26,635 nucleotides of DNA from SXOA01 sp051004015 (GTDB taxonomy: Bacteria > Planctomycetota > Planctomycetia > Pirellulales > Pirellulaceae). The notes beneath the pieces are model-generated. The model worked only from the letters and a program-made list of their open reading frames with translations. It was not told the origin of the DNA and did not search any database. Position 1 is the first letter of the stretch. Each line of letters starts with the position of its first letter. Shown here piece by piece: positions 8,501 through 16,109 of the stretch. A program made the position numbers and the translations under genes. The stretch spans positions 1 to 26,635 of the forward strand of contig JBPCKT010000075.1 in NCBI GenBank assembly GCA_051004015.1, in the 5' to 3' direction.

Positions 8501-8845
8501 ATGATACGTGTTCCCACTCACCGACCGCCGACTCATCCGGGCGAAATGCTCTTGGAAGAGTTCTTGATCCCGATGAAGCTAACGCAACGGGGTTTGGCGG
8601 ACTCGATTCACGTCCCCTATCAACGCATCAACGAACTCACTAACGGGCACCGAGGAATCACTCCGAGCACCGCTCTACGCCTCGGCAGATTCTTTGGGAT
8701 GTCCGCTGATTTCTGGATGAATCTACAAGTCCGGTGGGATCTATACCGCGCACAACGGGTTGAAGAACATGACTTGAAAGAAATTCAACCCTGTGCCACG
8801 CCCGCTCGCGCCGGCGCGCGTTCCACTCGCCCCACCAGTCGATAG
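8501..8845 (+). CDS. higA: HigA-type antitoxin (XRE family helix-turn-helix)
   Basis: The antitoxin and repressor partner of HigB. It begins with family-typical THRPPTHPGEMLLEEFL, followed by an XRE-type helix-turn-helix at about residues 28-66 (TQRGLADSIHVPYQRINELT...GITPSTALRLGRFFG) and then SADFWMNLQVRWDLY. A good ribosome binding site (GGAGG at 8486-8490) lies 10 bases before ATG 8501. The family usually ends soon after the EIQPC position. Here about 17 further residues, rich in Ala/Arg/Thr, are encoded by GC-rich DNA containing the 12-base palindrome CGCGCCGGCGCG (8807-8818), so the 3' end may have been altered by a repeat. The gene ends 5 bases before the stop of a convergent gene. The HTH call is firm; the tail is unusual. 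Confidence 0.92.
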   Translation: MIRVPTHRPPTHPGEMLLEEFLIPMKLTQRGLADSIHVPYQRINELTNGHRGITPSTALRLGRFFGMSADFWMNLQVRWDLYRAQRVEEHDLKEIQPCATPARAGARSTRPTSR

Positions 8846-8850
8846 GTTTC

Positions 8851-9534
8851 TTACATCCGAGCCGATCGAGGTTTCTTGGGACGCAACTTGCGCCCGCTTC
8901 TGGCCGTGGCGGCTTTCTTTGGCGGCATCGCCGGCACCATCGCATTCACGCTGACCAGACCCGCTTGATGAAATAGAGCTTCATCAATGGCGGTCGGGTA
9001 AGCGGCGGTGCCGTTTGTTCTTTTGGAGCCGCGCGATGAATCTTGGGCAAGTGACTGCAAGCGTTCCTGGGTCCCCACGGGATGGACTTCCAGTTGGGAC
9101 ATTTGAAAGTCGCCGAAGGTGAGAAGCATCGTCGACCCGCTGCTAAGCAAAATGCGATGGACGAACAACCGTCCTGATACATCCACTTCGTCATAGAGCC
9201 AGCGAACGAGATTGGCCGAAAAACAACGGGCGTGAAGCGGACTGCTGACCTGAACCCCTCGCAGATTTTGATATCGCAAAACGTACAGCAGGTTTCGTTT
9301 GCGGACCCACAAAAAGGCTTCTTTATCACCGCTGAGCAGATTCAGCACTTCCGCATCGTGCAGGCAAACCTGTTCCGCCAATTCGGTAAGCGCCGCTGGG
9401 AGTCGCTTGCGAATTGCCGCCAGCCGCTGCTGGTATTTTTCCTGAGCATTGTCCCAGGCCGTATCGGCGGCGTCCGCAATATCGAGGTTATTGGAATTGA
9501 ACCGCTGGTAGAGGGCGGGAGTGAAGTATTTCAT
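8851..9534 (-). CDS. Hypothetical protein coupled to the HerA-type ATPase
   Basis: A 227-residue protein beginning MKYFTPALYQRFNS. I recall this start from uncharacterised planctomycete proteins but know no function for it. The N-terminal half is helical and charged (AQEKYQQRLAAIRKRLP). The middle, around VRWLYDEVD and HRILLSSGSTMLLTF, looks beta-rich. The C-terminus is a Lys/Arg-rich tail (from about KKAATARSGR), probably disordered and possibly nucleic-acid binding. The start at 9534 lies one base after the HerA stop, and GAGGAAA within the end of herA serves as ribosome binding site, so the two genes are translationally coupled. A frame extension to 9561 overlaps herA and is less likely. 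The tight coupling suggests it works with the ATPase, which is inference. It is convergent with higA. Confidence 0.7.
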   Translation of the reverse strand: MKYFTPALYQRFNSNNLDIADAADTAWDNAQEKYQQRLAAIRKRLPAALTELAEQVCLHDAEVLNLLSGDKEAFLWVRKRNLLYVLRYQNLRGVQVSSPLHARCFSANLVRWLYDEVDVSGRLFVHRILLSSGSTMLLTFGDFQMSQLEVHPVGTQERLQSLAQDSSRGSKRTNGTAAYPTAIDEALFHQAGLVSVNAMVPAMPPKKAATARSGRKLRPKKPRSARM

Positions 9535-9535
9535 C

Positions 9536-11986
9536 TCAGTTTCCTCGTTGCATGGTGCCATCGGATGCCATCACCCACGGCTCCCACAGCAACACTACCT
9601 GGCTGACCGTGATATCGGCTTTTTTCGGCTGGATGGCGATTTCTTCGAGCTGAAGCTGATCGGCGTCCAAGCCAGCTTGGATTTTCTCGGCCTCGGCCCG
9701 GAACTCGGCGTCGAGGGCCGCGAAGCGTTCGCGGTAGGCTTCCTCGGTGTCGCCCGCCTGCGAGACATCTTGCTGCTCGCGGAAGATGCGGCCGGCATTC
9801 TTCATGGTGCTGGTGGCGCGGGTCACGTTCGTAACGCTGGTGAGTCTGCGCCCCATGAGTGCGCCGAGCACCGTGGAGCCAAACGAGAGGGCCGTGCCGA
9901 GCATCTGCTGGGTGGACTGCGATTTCTCCTTGGCAACGCGGGCCTGGGCCTTGCGAATTTGTTCCGACAGGGCGGCCATTTTGGGGTTGAACTTCTGCCG
10001 CAGCTTCTCGAGCTGCGCATCCCGCTTCTCGCGGCCCGATTGGGACAGGCGGACTCGAAAATCGGCTTCGCTCTCGCCCGCTTTGGAGACCTGCTTCAGC
10101 GCGGCGCACTTCCACAACTGTTGTTTCTGGCTGCGGTAAAGGTGGTCCTTGAGCGCGGTGGCGAGGGCCGCGTATTTCTTGGGGCGCGACAGTTCCGCGG
10201 GGAGCGCGGCAAACTGGGCGGGCGTTGCCGGCGCGGTTTCCAGCTCCGGCGGGTCATCTTCCGATGCTTCGCCCGTCGTCCATACGTCGGGCGGAACCTC
10301 GGCATCCACGGGCACGACGAGCGAGAGAGATTTCCACACATCCACGCCGCTCGCGGCTTGAGCGAAGTGAACTTTCGCCGTTCCCAGTAGTGCGGGCCGA
10401 TAGACGAGTTTGCCGCCGGCGGGTATCGCCGCGCGCAGCGGCAGGAATCGTTCGGAGACTTCGGGGGGGAGGACTGGTCGGTCTTGGGAAGCTGCGCCGG
10501 AATCGCCACGCCCACGCAGAGCCGTGGGCGTGCCTCCCGGTGTTGTGGCGTCGCCTGGGGATGCGGACGCGGCCTTGCGGTCCTTCATCAGAGTGGCAAT
10601 TTGCTCGCGCGTCAGGGGTCCGCGGAGATAGGACATGGCCCAGCGGCTCTGCATGACGACCGGCTGGTCCTCGTGGACGTTGTGCATCAGAAAGACACGC
10701 TTTCCCAGAGCCGACAGAATCTGCTCCATTCTGCCTCGGTCAAACGCGGAGCCCGCCTGTGTGCTGGCCCCTTCCAATCCGTCGAGGACTCGCAGCTTGT
10801 CCCGTTCGGTTTGCAATCGGCCCAGGAGCCAGGTTCCGCAGTTGGCGAGCCCCTTGTAATCGAGGTCGACGGGGTTTTGCGTCGCCAGGACCACGCCCAG
10901 TCCGAAGGCTCGCGCTTGCTTGAGCAGCGTGAGCATGGGCGTTTTGCTGGGGGGGTTCCTGCTCGGGGGGAAGTAGCCAAAAACTTCGTCCATGTAGAGG
11001 ATGGCCCGCAGGCTGGAGGTGCCCGATTGGTTTCGCATCCAGGCGATAGTCTCGCTGAGCAGAATCGTCACAAAGAACATCCGCTCCGCGTCCGAGAGGT
11101 GGGCGATGGACAGAACCGACAGCCGTGGCTTTCCTTCGGGCGTGTAAAGCAGCCGCTGGATGTCGAGTGATTCCCCTTCCAGCCAGGCAGAGAAGCCGGG
11201 GGAGGCGAGCAGGTTGTTGAGCTGCATCGAGAGCTCGAACCGCTCCTTGGCCGGAAAGAAGCTCTCCAGGTCCATCACGCCGACTTTGTCAAAGCCGGGC
11301 GATTGAATGGCGCGGATGAGCCCCGGCAAATCGAGGTCCTTTCCCTCGCTCCACGTTTTTTCCAGGATGCTGGAGAGCAGAATCTGTTCGCGGCTGCGGA
11401 GGGGGTCGGCTTCGATGCCGAGGAGGCCGAGCAGGCTGGCGGACGCGGCGGAAATGGTTTCACGGAAGGACTCGGGATTGTCGCGCGTGGACTGCGGCGG
11501 CGCGGAGAAGGAGCGGAGCACCGTTAGCGGCAGACCGGCGCTGCTGCCGGGGGTGTAAATGGCTACGTCAGCCGCGGCTCGGAGGCGGGCAATGCGCTCG
11601 GGCTGTTGACCCCAGTCCGCCAGACCCTGCTTCCATTCTGCTGCGACCTTCTGTGCATGTTCCTGGGGGGTGCAGCCGGCGCGCGTTGCCTCCGCCGGGT
11701 CGATGTACGGGGCAAAGTCCTCCGGCCGAAGCTCTGGGAAGGTGAGCAGCAGATTTCCCAGGTCCCCTTTGGGATCGATGATGATGGCCGGGATGCCGTC
11801 GATGGCCGCCTCTTCCAGCAGCGCCAGGCAGAGCCCCGTCTTGCCGCTGCCGGTCATGCCGACGCAAAGGGCGTGCGTCGTCAGGTCTTTCGAGTCGTAG
11901 AGGATCAGGTCTTCTTTCGACTTTCCCGCGGAGAGGTCGTACTCGCGGCCGAGGTAGAAGACGCCGAGCTTTTCGTAGTCTTGCAT
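9536..11986 (-). CDS. HerA/DUF87-type ATP-binding protein
   Basis: An 816-residue P-loop ATPase of the HerA/FtsK (DUF87) class. The Walker A motif GMTGSGKT lies at residues 43-50, followed by IIIDPKGDLGNLLL. Walker B is ILYMDEVFGYFPP near 326-338, and the sensor region is about 353-400 (LLKQARAFGLGVVLATQNP). HerA-like motors translocate DNA or protein using ATP; some act with NurA nuclease in repair and others in phage defence. The C-terminal half differs from classic HerA: it has a helical and coiled-coil region (about 600-690), a small-residue hydrophobic stretch (LGTALSFGSTVLGALMG) and another charged helix. At about residues 484-494 a palindromic repeat is inserted in frame. No nurA is adjacent. 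Start ATG 11986 has no clear ribosome binding site. bioD ends 39 bases upstream and the 227-residue gene begins one base downstream. The ATPase call is firm; the role is unknown. Confidence 0.85.
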   Translation of the reverse strand: MQDYEKLGVFYLGREYDLSAGKSKEDLILYDSKDLTTHALCVGMTGSGKTGLCLALLEEAAIDGIPAIIIDPKGDLGNLLLTFPELRPEDFAPYIDPAEATRAGCTPQEHAQKVAAEWKQGLADWGQQPERIARLRAAADVAIYTPGSSAGLPLTVLRSFSAPPQSTRDNPESFRETISAASASLLGLLGIEADPLRSREQILLSSILEKTWSEGKDLDLPGLIRAIQSPGFDKVGVMDLESFFPAKERFELSMQLNNLLASPGFSAWLEGESLDIQRLLYTPEGKPRLSVLSIAHLSDAERMFFVTILLSETIAWMRNQSGTSSLRAILYMDEVFGYFPPSRNPPSKTPMLTLLKQARAFGLGVVLATQNPVDLDYKGLANCGTWLLGRLQTERDKLRVLDGLEGASTQAGSAFDRGRMEQILSALGKRVFLMHNVHEDQPVVMQSRWAMSYLRGPLTREQIATLMKDRKAASASPGDATTPGGTPTALRGRGDSGAASQDRPVLPPEVSERFLPLRAAIPAGGKLVYRPALLGTAKVHFAQAASGVDVWKSLSLVVPVDAEVPPDVWTTGEASEDDPPELETAPATPAQFAALPAELSRPKKYAALATALKDHLYRSQKQQLWKCAALKQVSKAGESEADFRVRLSQSGREKRDAQLEKLRQKFNPKMAALSEQIRKAQARVAKEKSQSTQQMLGTALSFGSTVLGALMGRRLTSVTNVTRATSTMKNAGRIFREQQDVSQAGDTEEAYRERFAALDAEFRAEAEKIQAGLDADQLQLEEIAIQPKKADITVSQVVLLWEPWVMASDGTMQRGN
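10507..10532. repeat. In-frame hairpin repeat inside the HerA-type gene
   Basis: A perfect inverted repeat, CACGCCCACG (10507-10516) and CGTGGGCGTG (10523-10532), with a 6-base loop. In the minus-strand protein it encodes the Thr/Pro/Gly/Arg-rich stretch TPTALRGRG in a linker between the ATPase and the helical C-terminal half. Its shape matches the other hairpin elements in this window, though its sequence is different. A short palindromic element probably inserted at a tolerant linker. Confidence 0.65.
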
Positions 11987-12025
11987 GGGAATTCTAGCAC
12001 CAAGCGATGAAATGATTTCCGGCTA

Positions 12026-12748
12026 TTACGACCGTCGTTTGCAAGGCCGAGCGAGTGCCGGCCAATCCACTGTCGTGTCTAATTCCAGCCCATTGTACGG
12101 CAGCCGGGCGAGCATGGGAGCGGATGAGCGGCTGGCCAACTCGGCGGGATTACTCTGGACGCTGGGGTCGAACGCATCAAGAGGCCGCAGATCGGAAAGG
12201 ACGATGCCGGCAACTTCCAAGTCATGGGCTTGGGCGGCGAGCAGGGTTTGCAGCGCCTGGTTGATTGTGCCAATACGATTGGGTGCGACCACGACAAGAG
12301 GAAAGCCGAAGACGCGGGCGAGGTCGGCGACGTACTTCTTCTTGCCCAGCGGCGAAAGCAAGCCCCCCGCACCCTCCACGATCACGATGTCGCTTTCTTC
12401 CAACCAGTATCCAATTCCCTTCCGCAACAGATTTTCATTGAGCTGCTTTCCTTCCGCTTCCGCTGCGAGATGCGGAGCGAGCGGCGCGGCGAAGAGTTGG
12501 GGGCAAACGCGGCTCAAGGAGCCAGGGCGACCGGCAGCTTCCCAAAGCAGGACGGCATCCTCCGAGACAAGGTGTTTTCCCGCTCGCTTACAGCCGCTGG
12601 CAGCCGGTTTATAGACGCCGACTCTCATGCCGATTTTCAATAGGCCACGGGCAATCGCGGCAGCGACGCAGGTCTTGCCAACCCCTGTATCGGTGCCGGT
12701 GATGAACAGGCCAAGCGTGGATTTCCGGCTTTTTTTGGGCGATTTCAC
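12026..12748 (-). CDS. bioD: Dethiobiotin synthetase
   Basis: An ATP-dependent enzyme forming the ureido ring of dethiobiotin from 7,8-diaminopelargonate and CO2, the next-to-last step of biotin synthesis. Seen in the 240 residues: P-loop GTDTGVGKT at 18-26, the substrate-site KPAASG at 47-52, VEGAGGLLSPL near 124-134, the VVAPNRIGTINQ region and IVLSDLRP. Length and motif order fit BioD. The start is GTG 12748 with AAGGGG very close upstream; the family usually begins just before LFITGTD, so the first 10 basic residues may be extra or the true start may lie slightly inside. No other biotin gene is in the window. It lies 39 bases upstream of the HerA-type gene on the same strand and may be co-transcribed with it without a functional link. 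Confidence 0.93.
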   Translation of the reverse strand: MKSPKKSRKSTLGLFITGTDTGVGKTCVAAAIARGLLKIGMRVGVYKPAASGCKRAGKHLVSEDAVLLWEAAGRPGSLSRVCPQLFAAPLAPHLAAEAEGKQLNENLLRKGIGYWLEESDIVIVEGAGGLLSPLGKKKYVADLARVFGFPLVVVAPNRIGTINQALQTLLAAQAHDLEVAGIVLSDLRPLDAFDPSVQSNPAELASRSSAPMLARLPYNGLELDTTVDWPALARPCKRRS

Positions 12749-12903
12749 GGCCCCTTACAGTAGCCGCGCCCGCAAAACCGTACTAGATGCCTGAAAAAAC
12801 GGCCAGGATCGGAAAAGGGCATCTTGAGTTTTCATTCGACCTGATTAGGGTGAAATGGAGAGCGGCACATTGACCCAGGCCGCCAACTCCGCGAGGACAC
12901 ATC

Positions 12904-13323
12904 ATGACTGGCAACATCAAATGGCTTTTGGCGGCAGCTTTCGCCGCGATTTTCTTTCCAGCCGCCGCCCAGGCGCAGTATCCCTATGGGGGCATGGGCT
13001 ATGGAGGTTGGGGGCAACCGAATTACGGACAAGGCATCTACCAGGGCTCGAACTATCGCCCCCCGTATTTCGCCCTGCATCCTCCCGTCTATTACAGCCA
13101 CGAGATCATCCGCCGTCCGATGGGCCCAAGCCCCTTCGCCTATCCGAGCTGGTACACTCCGCCGTCTCGCGGCGGCTGGGCCTCGATGCATCAGGAACGT
13201 CCCCGGCCTTTGATGGTGGCGAATCCCTTTGTGAAGCCGGGAGCGGCCGCCGAGAATACCTCCACTTCCGCGGAACTGCCGACCAGCGTGGAAGTGATCA
13301 ACCCGTACGTCGTTGGAGAATAG
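12904..13323 (+). CDS. Small secreted Tyr/Gly/Pro-rich protein
   Basis: A 139-residue exported protein. A clear signal peptide occupies residues 1-24 (MTGNIKWLLAAAFAAIFF, ending AAAQA). The mature part begins with a Tyr/Gly/Gln-rich stretch (QYPYGGMGYGGWG), is rich in aromatic residues and prolines through the middle, and ends with VINPYVVGE; it has no cysteine and no domain I recognise. ATG 12904 has GAGGA (12893-12897) 6 bases upstream. It is divergent from bioD and convergent with cysNC, so it is probably a single-gene unit. Small Tyr/Gly/Pro-rich secreted proteins are common in planctomycetes; a structural or surface role is a guess. Confidence 0.7.
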   Translation: MTGNIKWLLAAAFAAIFFPAAAQAQYPYGGMGYGGWGQPNYGQGIYQGSNYRPPYFALHPPVYYSHEIIRRPMGPSPFAYPSWYTPPSRGGWASMHQERPRPLMVANPFVKPGAAAENTSTSAELPTSVEVINPYVVGE

Positions 13324-13331
13324 GCGAATAG

Positions 13332-13406
13332 GTAGGATGGGACTCCAGTCCCGTCCGCTTTCACATGACGGTGACTATATCGGACGGGATTGGAATCCCA
13401 TCCTAC
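13332..13406. repeat. REPIN-like inverted pair of hairpin units (GTAGGATGGGA family)
   Basis: Two 26-base units in inverted orientation (13332-13357 and 13381-13406) are 23 bases apart and differ at two positions. Each unit contains its own small hairpin: GGGACT-cc-AGTCCC in the first and, read on the minus strand, GGGATT-cc-AATCCC in the second. The two differences are the two partners of one base pair, so pairing is preserved. It lies between convergent genes and might also act as a two-way terminator. Confidence 0.8.
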
Positions 13407-13413
13407 GACCGGT

Positions 13414-15345
13414 TTAACCCAAAATCCCGCGCTCTTCCAGCAGGCTGAGAATCCGTTCCACACATTCTTCCACCGCCAGCTTGTCGGTAGCGAGGACGAG
13501 GTCTGGCTGGACGGGGGCTTCGTAGGGAGCACTGACGCCAGGGAAGAGCGTGAGCTCGCCCCGGTCGGCCTGGGGGTAGTGGCCGTCCACGTCGCGCTGA
13601 CGGCAGACCTCGATGGGCGCCGTCAAATGCACGACGAGGAACCGCTCGCGGCCGACGACTTCCGCGGCTTTCTGGCGGATGGCTTCCTCCGGGGCAACAA
13701 ACGCGGCCAGGCAGAGGACGCCGGCGTCGTTGAACAGCCGAGCCACTTCCGCCGAGCGACGGAGATTTTCGCTCCGGTCCTCGGTGGTGAAGCCGAGGTC
13801 TTTGTTGATGGTACGGCGGAGATTCTGCCCATCCAGCACGACAGCCGCCCGTCCTCTATCAAATAGCCGCCGCTCCAGCGCATAAGCGGTCGTCGTTTTT
13901 CCCGCGCCGGTGAGGCCGGTAAGAAGAACGGTGGCGGGCTTCTGGCCAAAGCGAGCAGTCCGCTCCTCCGTGGAAACGTTGCTCTTCTCCCCGTGCAGCC
14001 CGGCAGCGGCGGCATCGTCCCAGTGGTCGCGGCGGCCTTCGGCGGCCCGGTCCAGGATCATTCCCGCGCCGAGGGTGGCGTTGGTCAGGCGGTCGATGAT
14101 GATGAACGCGCCGGTCCCCCGGTTGCGGCGATAAGCGTCGAAGGCAATCGGCTGCGTGAGCGTGACGCTGCACCGGCCGATTTCATTCAGGCCGAGCGTC
14201 GGGGCGTCCTTGCGGTGGAGCGTGTTCACGTCCACCTGATACCGCATGGTGCTGATGGCCCCCGGCGCGACCTTGGTCGTCTGCTTGAACCAGTACGACT
14301 TCCCCGGCACCATCGGCTCTTCATTCATCCAGACGATCATCGCGTCGAACTTCTGCTCCACCCGTGGCACGTTTCCCGGGCGCACAATCATGTCCCCGCG
14401 GCTGATGTCGATTTCGTCCTCGAGCGTCAGCGTGATGGCCTGCGGAGCATAAGCCTCCGCCAGTTCCCCTTCATACGTCACGATGCTCTTCACGCGGCTC
14501 TTCTTCCGAGACGGCAGAGCCATGATCTCGTCCCCCTTGCGGACGATGCCCGATGCGATGGTGCCGCAAAAGCCGCGGAAATCGAGATTGGGCCGCAAGA
14601 CATACTGCACGGGAAAGCGAAAGTCCTCCAGGTTCCGATCCGAGCCGATGTAGACGTTTTCCAGCAGATGCATCAACGGCGAGCCTTCGTACCACGGCGT
14701 GTTGGGGCTGGCCGTGACGAGGTTGTCGCCGAGCAGGGCCGAGATGGGCAGAAAATGCACGTCCGGCAGCTCCAGGCGGGCCGCGAAATCGGTGTAGTCC
14801 CGCTTGATCTTCTCAAACACTTCCTGGCTGAAGCTGACCAGGTCCATCTTGTTGACCGCGACGATGACGTGCTTGATTCCCAGCAGCGAGACGATAAAGC
14901 TGTGCCGGCGGGTTTGCGTCAGCACTCCTTGCCGGGCGTCGATCAGCACGATGGCCAGGTCCACGGAGGAGGCCCCGGTGGCCATATTGCGGGTGTACTG
15001 CTCGTGCCCCGGCGTGTCGGCGATGATGAATTTGCGTTTCTCGGTGGAGAAATAGCGGTAGGCCACGTCGATCGTAATGCCCTGCGTGATTTCGTCCTGC
15101 AAGCCTTCGACGAGCATGGCGAAATCGATGCCGCCGCCGGTGGTGCCGTGCTTCTCGGAAATCTTCTCGGCAGCCGCCAGATGGTCCTGAAAGACCATCT
15201 TTGATTCGTACAGAAGCCGGCCGATGAGCGTGCTCTTGCCGTCATCGACGCTGCCGCAAGTGATGAAGCGGAGCAACTCCTTGCGCTCGTGCTGGGCAAG
15301 GTAGGCGTTGATGTCGGTGGCAATTAACTCTGATTTATGGGACAT
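13414..15345 (-). CDS. cysNC: Fused sulfate adenylyltransferase GTPase subunit and APS kinase
   Basis: A cytoplasmic bifunctional enzyme of sulfate activation, 643 residues. Residues about 1-440 are the CysN GTPase that drives ATP sulfurylase with CysD: G1 GSVDDGKST (31-39), DTPGH (110-114), NKMD (165-168), then EF-Tu-like beta-barrel domains. Residues about 465-643 are APS kinase (CysC), which phosphorylates adenylylsulfate to PAPS: P-loop GLTGAGKTT (477-485), DGQNLR (505-510), DRSENLRR and FVAPEE. Both motifs differ slightly from the enterobacterial GLSGSGKST and DGDNVR, but the catalytic layout is intact. Such fusions (NodQ/CysNC) are well known. No strong ribosome binding site precedes ATG 15345. 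cysD is upstream on the same strand but separated by an unrelated gene. The product could serve assimilation or sulfation of surface sugars; no PAPS reductase or sulfotransferase is seen here. Confidence 0.95.
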   Translation of the reverse strand: MSHKSELIATDINAYLAQHERKELLRFITCGSVDDGKSTLIGRLLYESKMVFQDHLAAAEKISEKHGTTGGGIDFAMLVEGLQDEITQGITIDVAYRYFSTEKRKFIIADTPGHEQYTRNMATGASSVDLAIVLIDARQGVLTQTRRHSFIVSLLGIKHVIVAVNKMDLVSFSQEVFEKIKRDYTDFAARLELPDVHFLPISALLGDNLVTASPNTPWYEGSPLMHLLENVYIGSDRNLEDFRFPVQYVLRPNLDFRGFCGTIASGIVRKGDEIMALPSRKKSRVKSIVTYEGELAEAYAPQAITLTLEDEIDISRGDMIVRPGNVPRVEQKFDAMIVWMNEEPMVPGKSYWFKQTTKVAPGAISTMRYQVDVNTLHRKDAPTLGLNEIGRCSVTLTQPIAFDAYRRNRGTGAFIIIDRLTNATLGAGMILDRAAEGRRDHWDDAAAAGLHGEKSNVSTEERTARFGQKPATVLLTGLTGAGKTTTAYALERRLFDRGRAAVVLDGQNLRRTINKDLGFTTEDRSENLRRSAEVARLFNDAGVLCLAAFVAPEEAIRQKAAEVVGRERFLVVHLTAPIEVCRQRDVDGHYPQADRGELTLFPGVSAPYEAPVQPDLVLATDKLAVEECVERILSLLEERGILG

Positions 15346-15363
15346 GAGGAATTTCGATTCAAG

Positions 15364-15846
15364 TTACCGCTTCAAGAGTCTCGCAAGTGTCTTAGAGAAT
15401 TCTGGAGAATACGTCACCCTAGAAGGGTAAGCACAAGCGTTACTACCAATCTGCTCCTTGATCGTCGTAGCGGACTTGCCACACGGGATAGGCTTGCCAG
15501 ATTTTGACTCTTGAGTGGGGAACAATAACGGGACGCCTTTAATGTCAAGCGACTCTAAGAGTCTTGAAACTCCCTCGCCATGAGAACTTTCGACGATTCT
15601 TTGGCCCCATTTCCCCCAGCAGAAGGCGACGAAGCGAATGTGCTCGCGGTTGCCAGGAGAATCATCACGGGCAATTTTTTGTCGAAGAATATTCATCCAT
15701 TCTTTGAACGCGTCAGCAGCACTCTCATGATCGCAGACATAGGCAAGATTCAGCAATTGTACGTAAGCGTCTTCGCGAAGCTTGTTGGCAAGTGCTTTGT
15801 CGATAAGGACGAGTGAGCTATCGAGAATTGAAAAGAGCTTCTTCAT
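15364..15846 (-). CDS. Hypothetical protein inserted between cysD and cysNC
   Basis: A 160-residue protein of no family I recognise. It begins MKKLFSILDSSLVLIDKALA and is mostly helical, with aromatic and cysteine-containing sequence in the middle (VAFCWGKWGQRIVES) and no signal peptide or membrane segment. ATG 15846 is preceded by AAGGA with a spacing of about 8 bases. The frame is open further upstream to 16113, but that extension has no family-like character and is probably non-coding. By eye the base composition is clearly more AT-rich than cysD and cysNC, which suggests acquisition by transfer. It ends 18 bases before the cysNC start, so it should be co-transcribed with the cys genes. 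The function is unknown. Confidence 0.55.
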   Translation of the reverse strand: MKKLFSILDSSLVLIDKALANKLREDAYVQLLNLAYVCDHESAADAFKEWMNILRQKIARDDSPGNREHIRFVAFCWGKWGQRIVESSHGEGVSRLLESLDIKGVPLLFPTQESKSGKPIPCGKSATTIKEQIGSNACAYPSRVTYSPEFSKTLARLLKR

Positions 15847-16109
15847 TAATCGATCCTTGCACACCGCGTTCCACCGCCACATTGTTCGGCTCGAGCTCTG
15901 TGAAACGGATTGTCCAAGTGGTTCAGCTGCACCAGGGTTTTGCAGATAGAATATGCCGATGCACCTGCCTTTTCTCCTGGTGGGCCTGGATTGTTCTCCC
16001 AAGTACAGTCGCGTATCGTGCCGACATCTGACTCCAGAGTACTCGACAAATTCGGCGAAAGCGCGAGCCACAATTCTTCCTAAAGTCGAATGGCATCGAC
16101 CATTAGCGG
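15847..16109. other. 263-base gap between cysD and the inserted gene
   Basis: I see no convincing gene, terminator or known RNA here. On the minus strand the frame continuous with the downstream gene stays open, but its sequence is Arg/Ser/Cys-rich and unlike a structured protein. The stretch is probably part of the insertion that separated cysD from cysNC. Confidence 0.35.

Noticed and set aside
9521..11170. Plus-strand frames across the HerA-type gene
   Set aside because: Shadows; the minus strand carries the Walker A and Walker B motifs in one uninterrupted frame.
8851..11986. Calling the HerA-type pair a phage defence system
   Set aside because: There is no nuclease, SIR2 or other known effector motif in the partner, and a toxin-antitoxin neighbour alone is weak context. 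Kept as an open finding only.
13993..15204. 403-residue plus-strand frame across cysNC
   Set aside because: Antisense shadow of a gene with complete CysN and CysC motifs; the His/Asp/Arg-rich translation has no family character.
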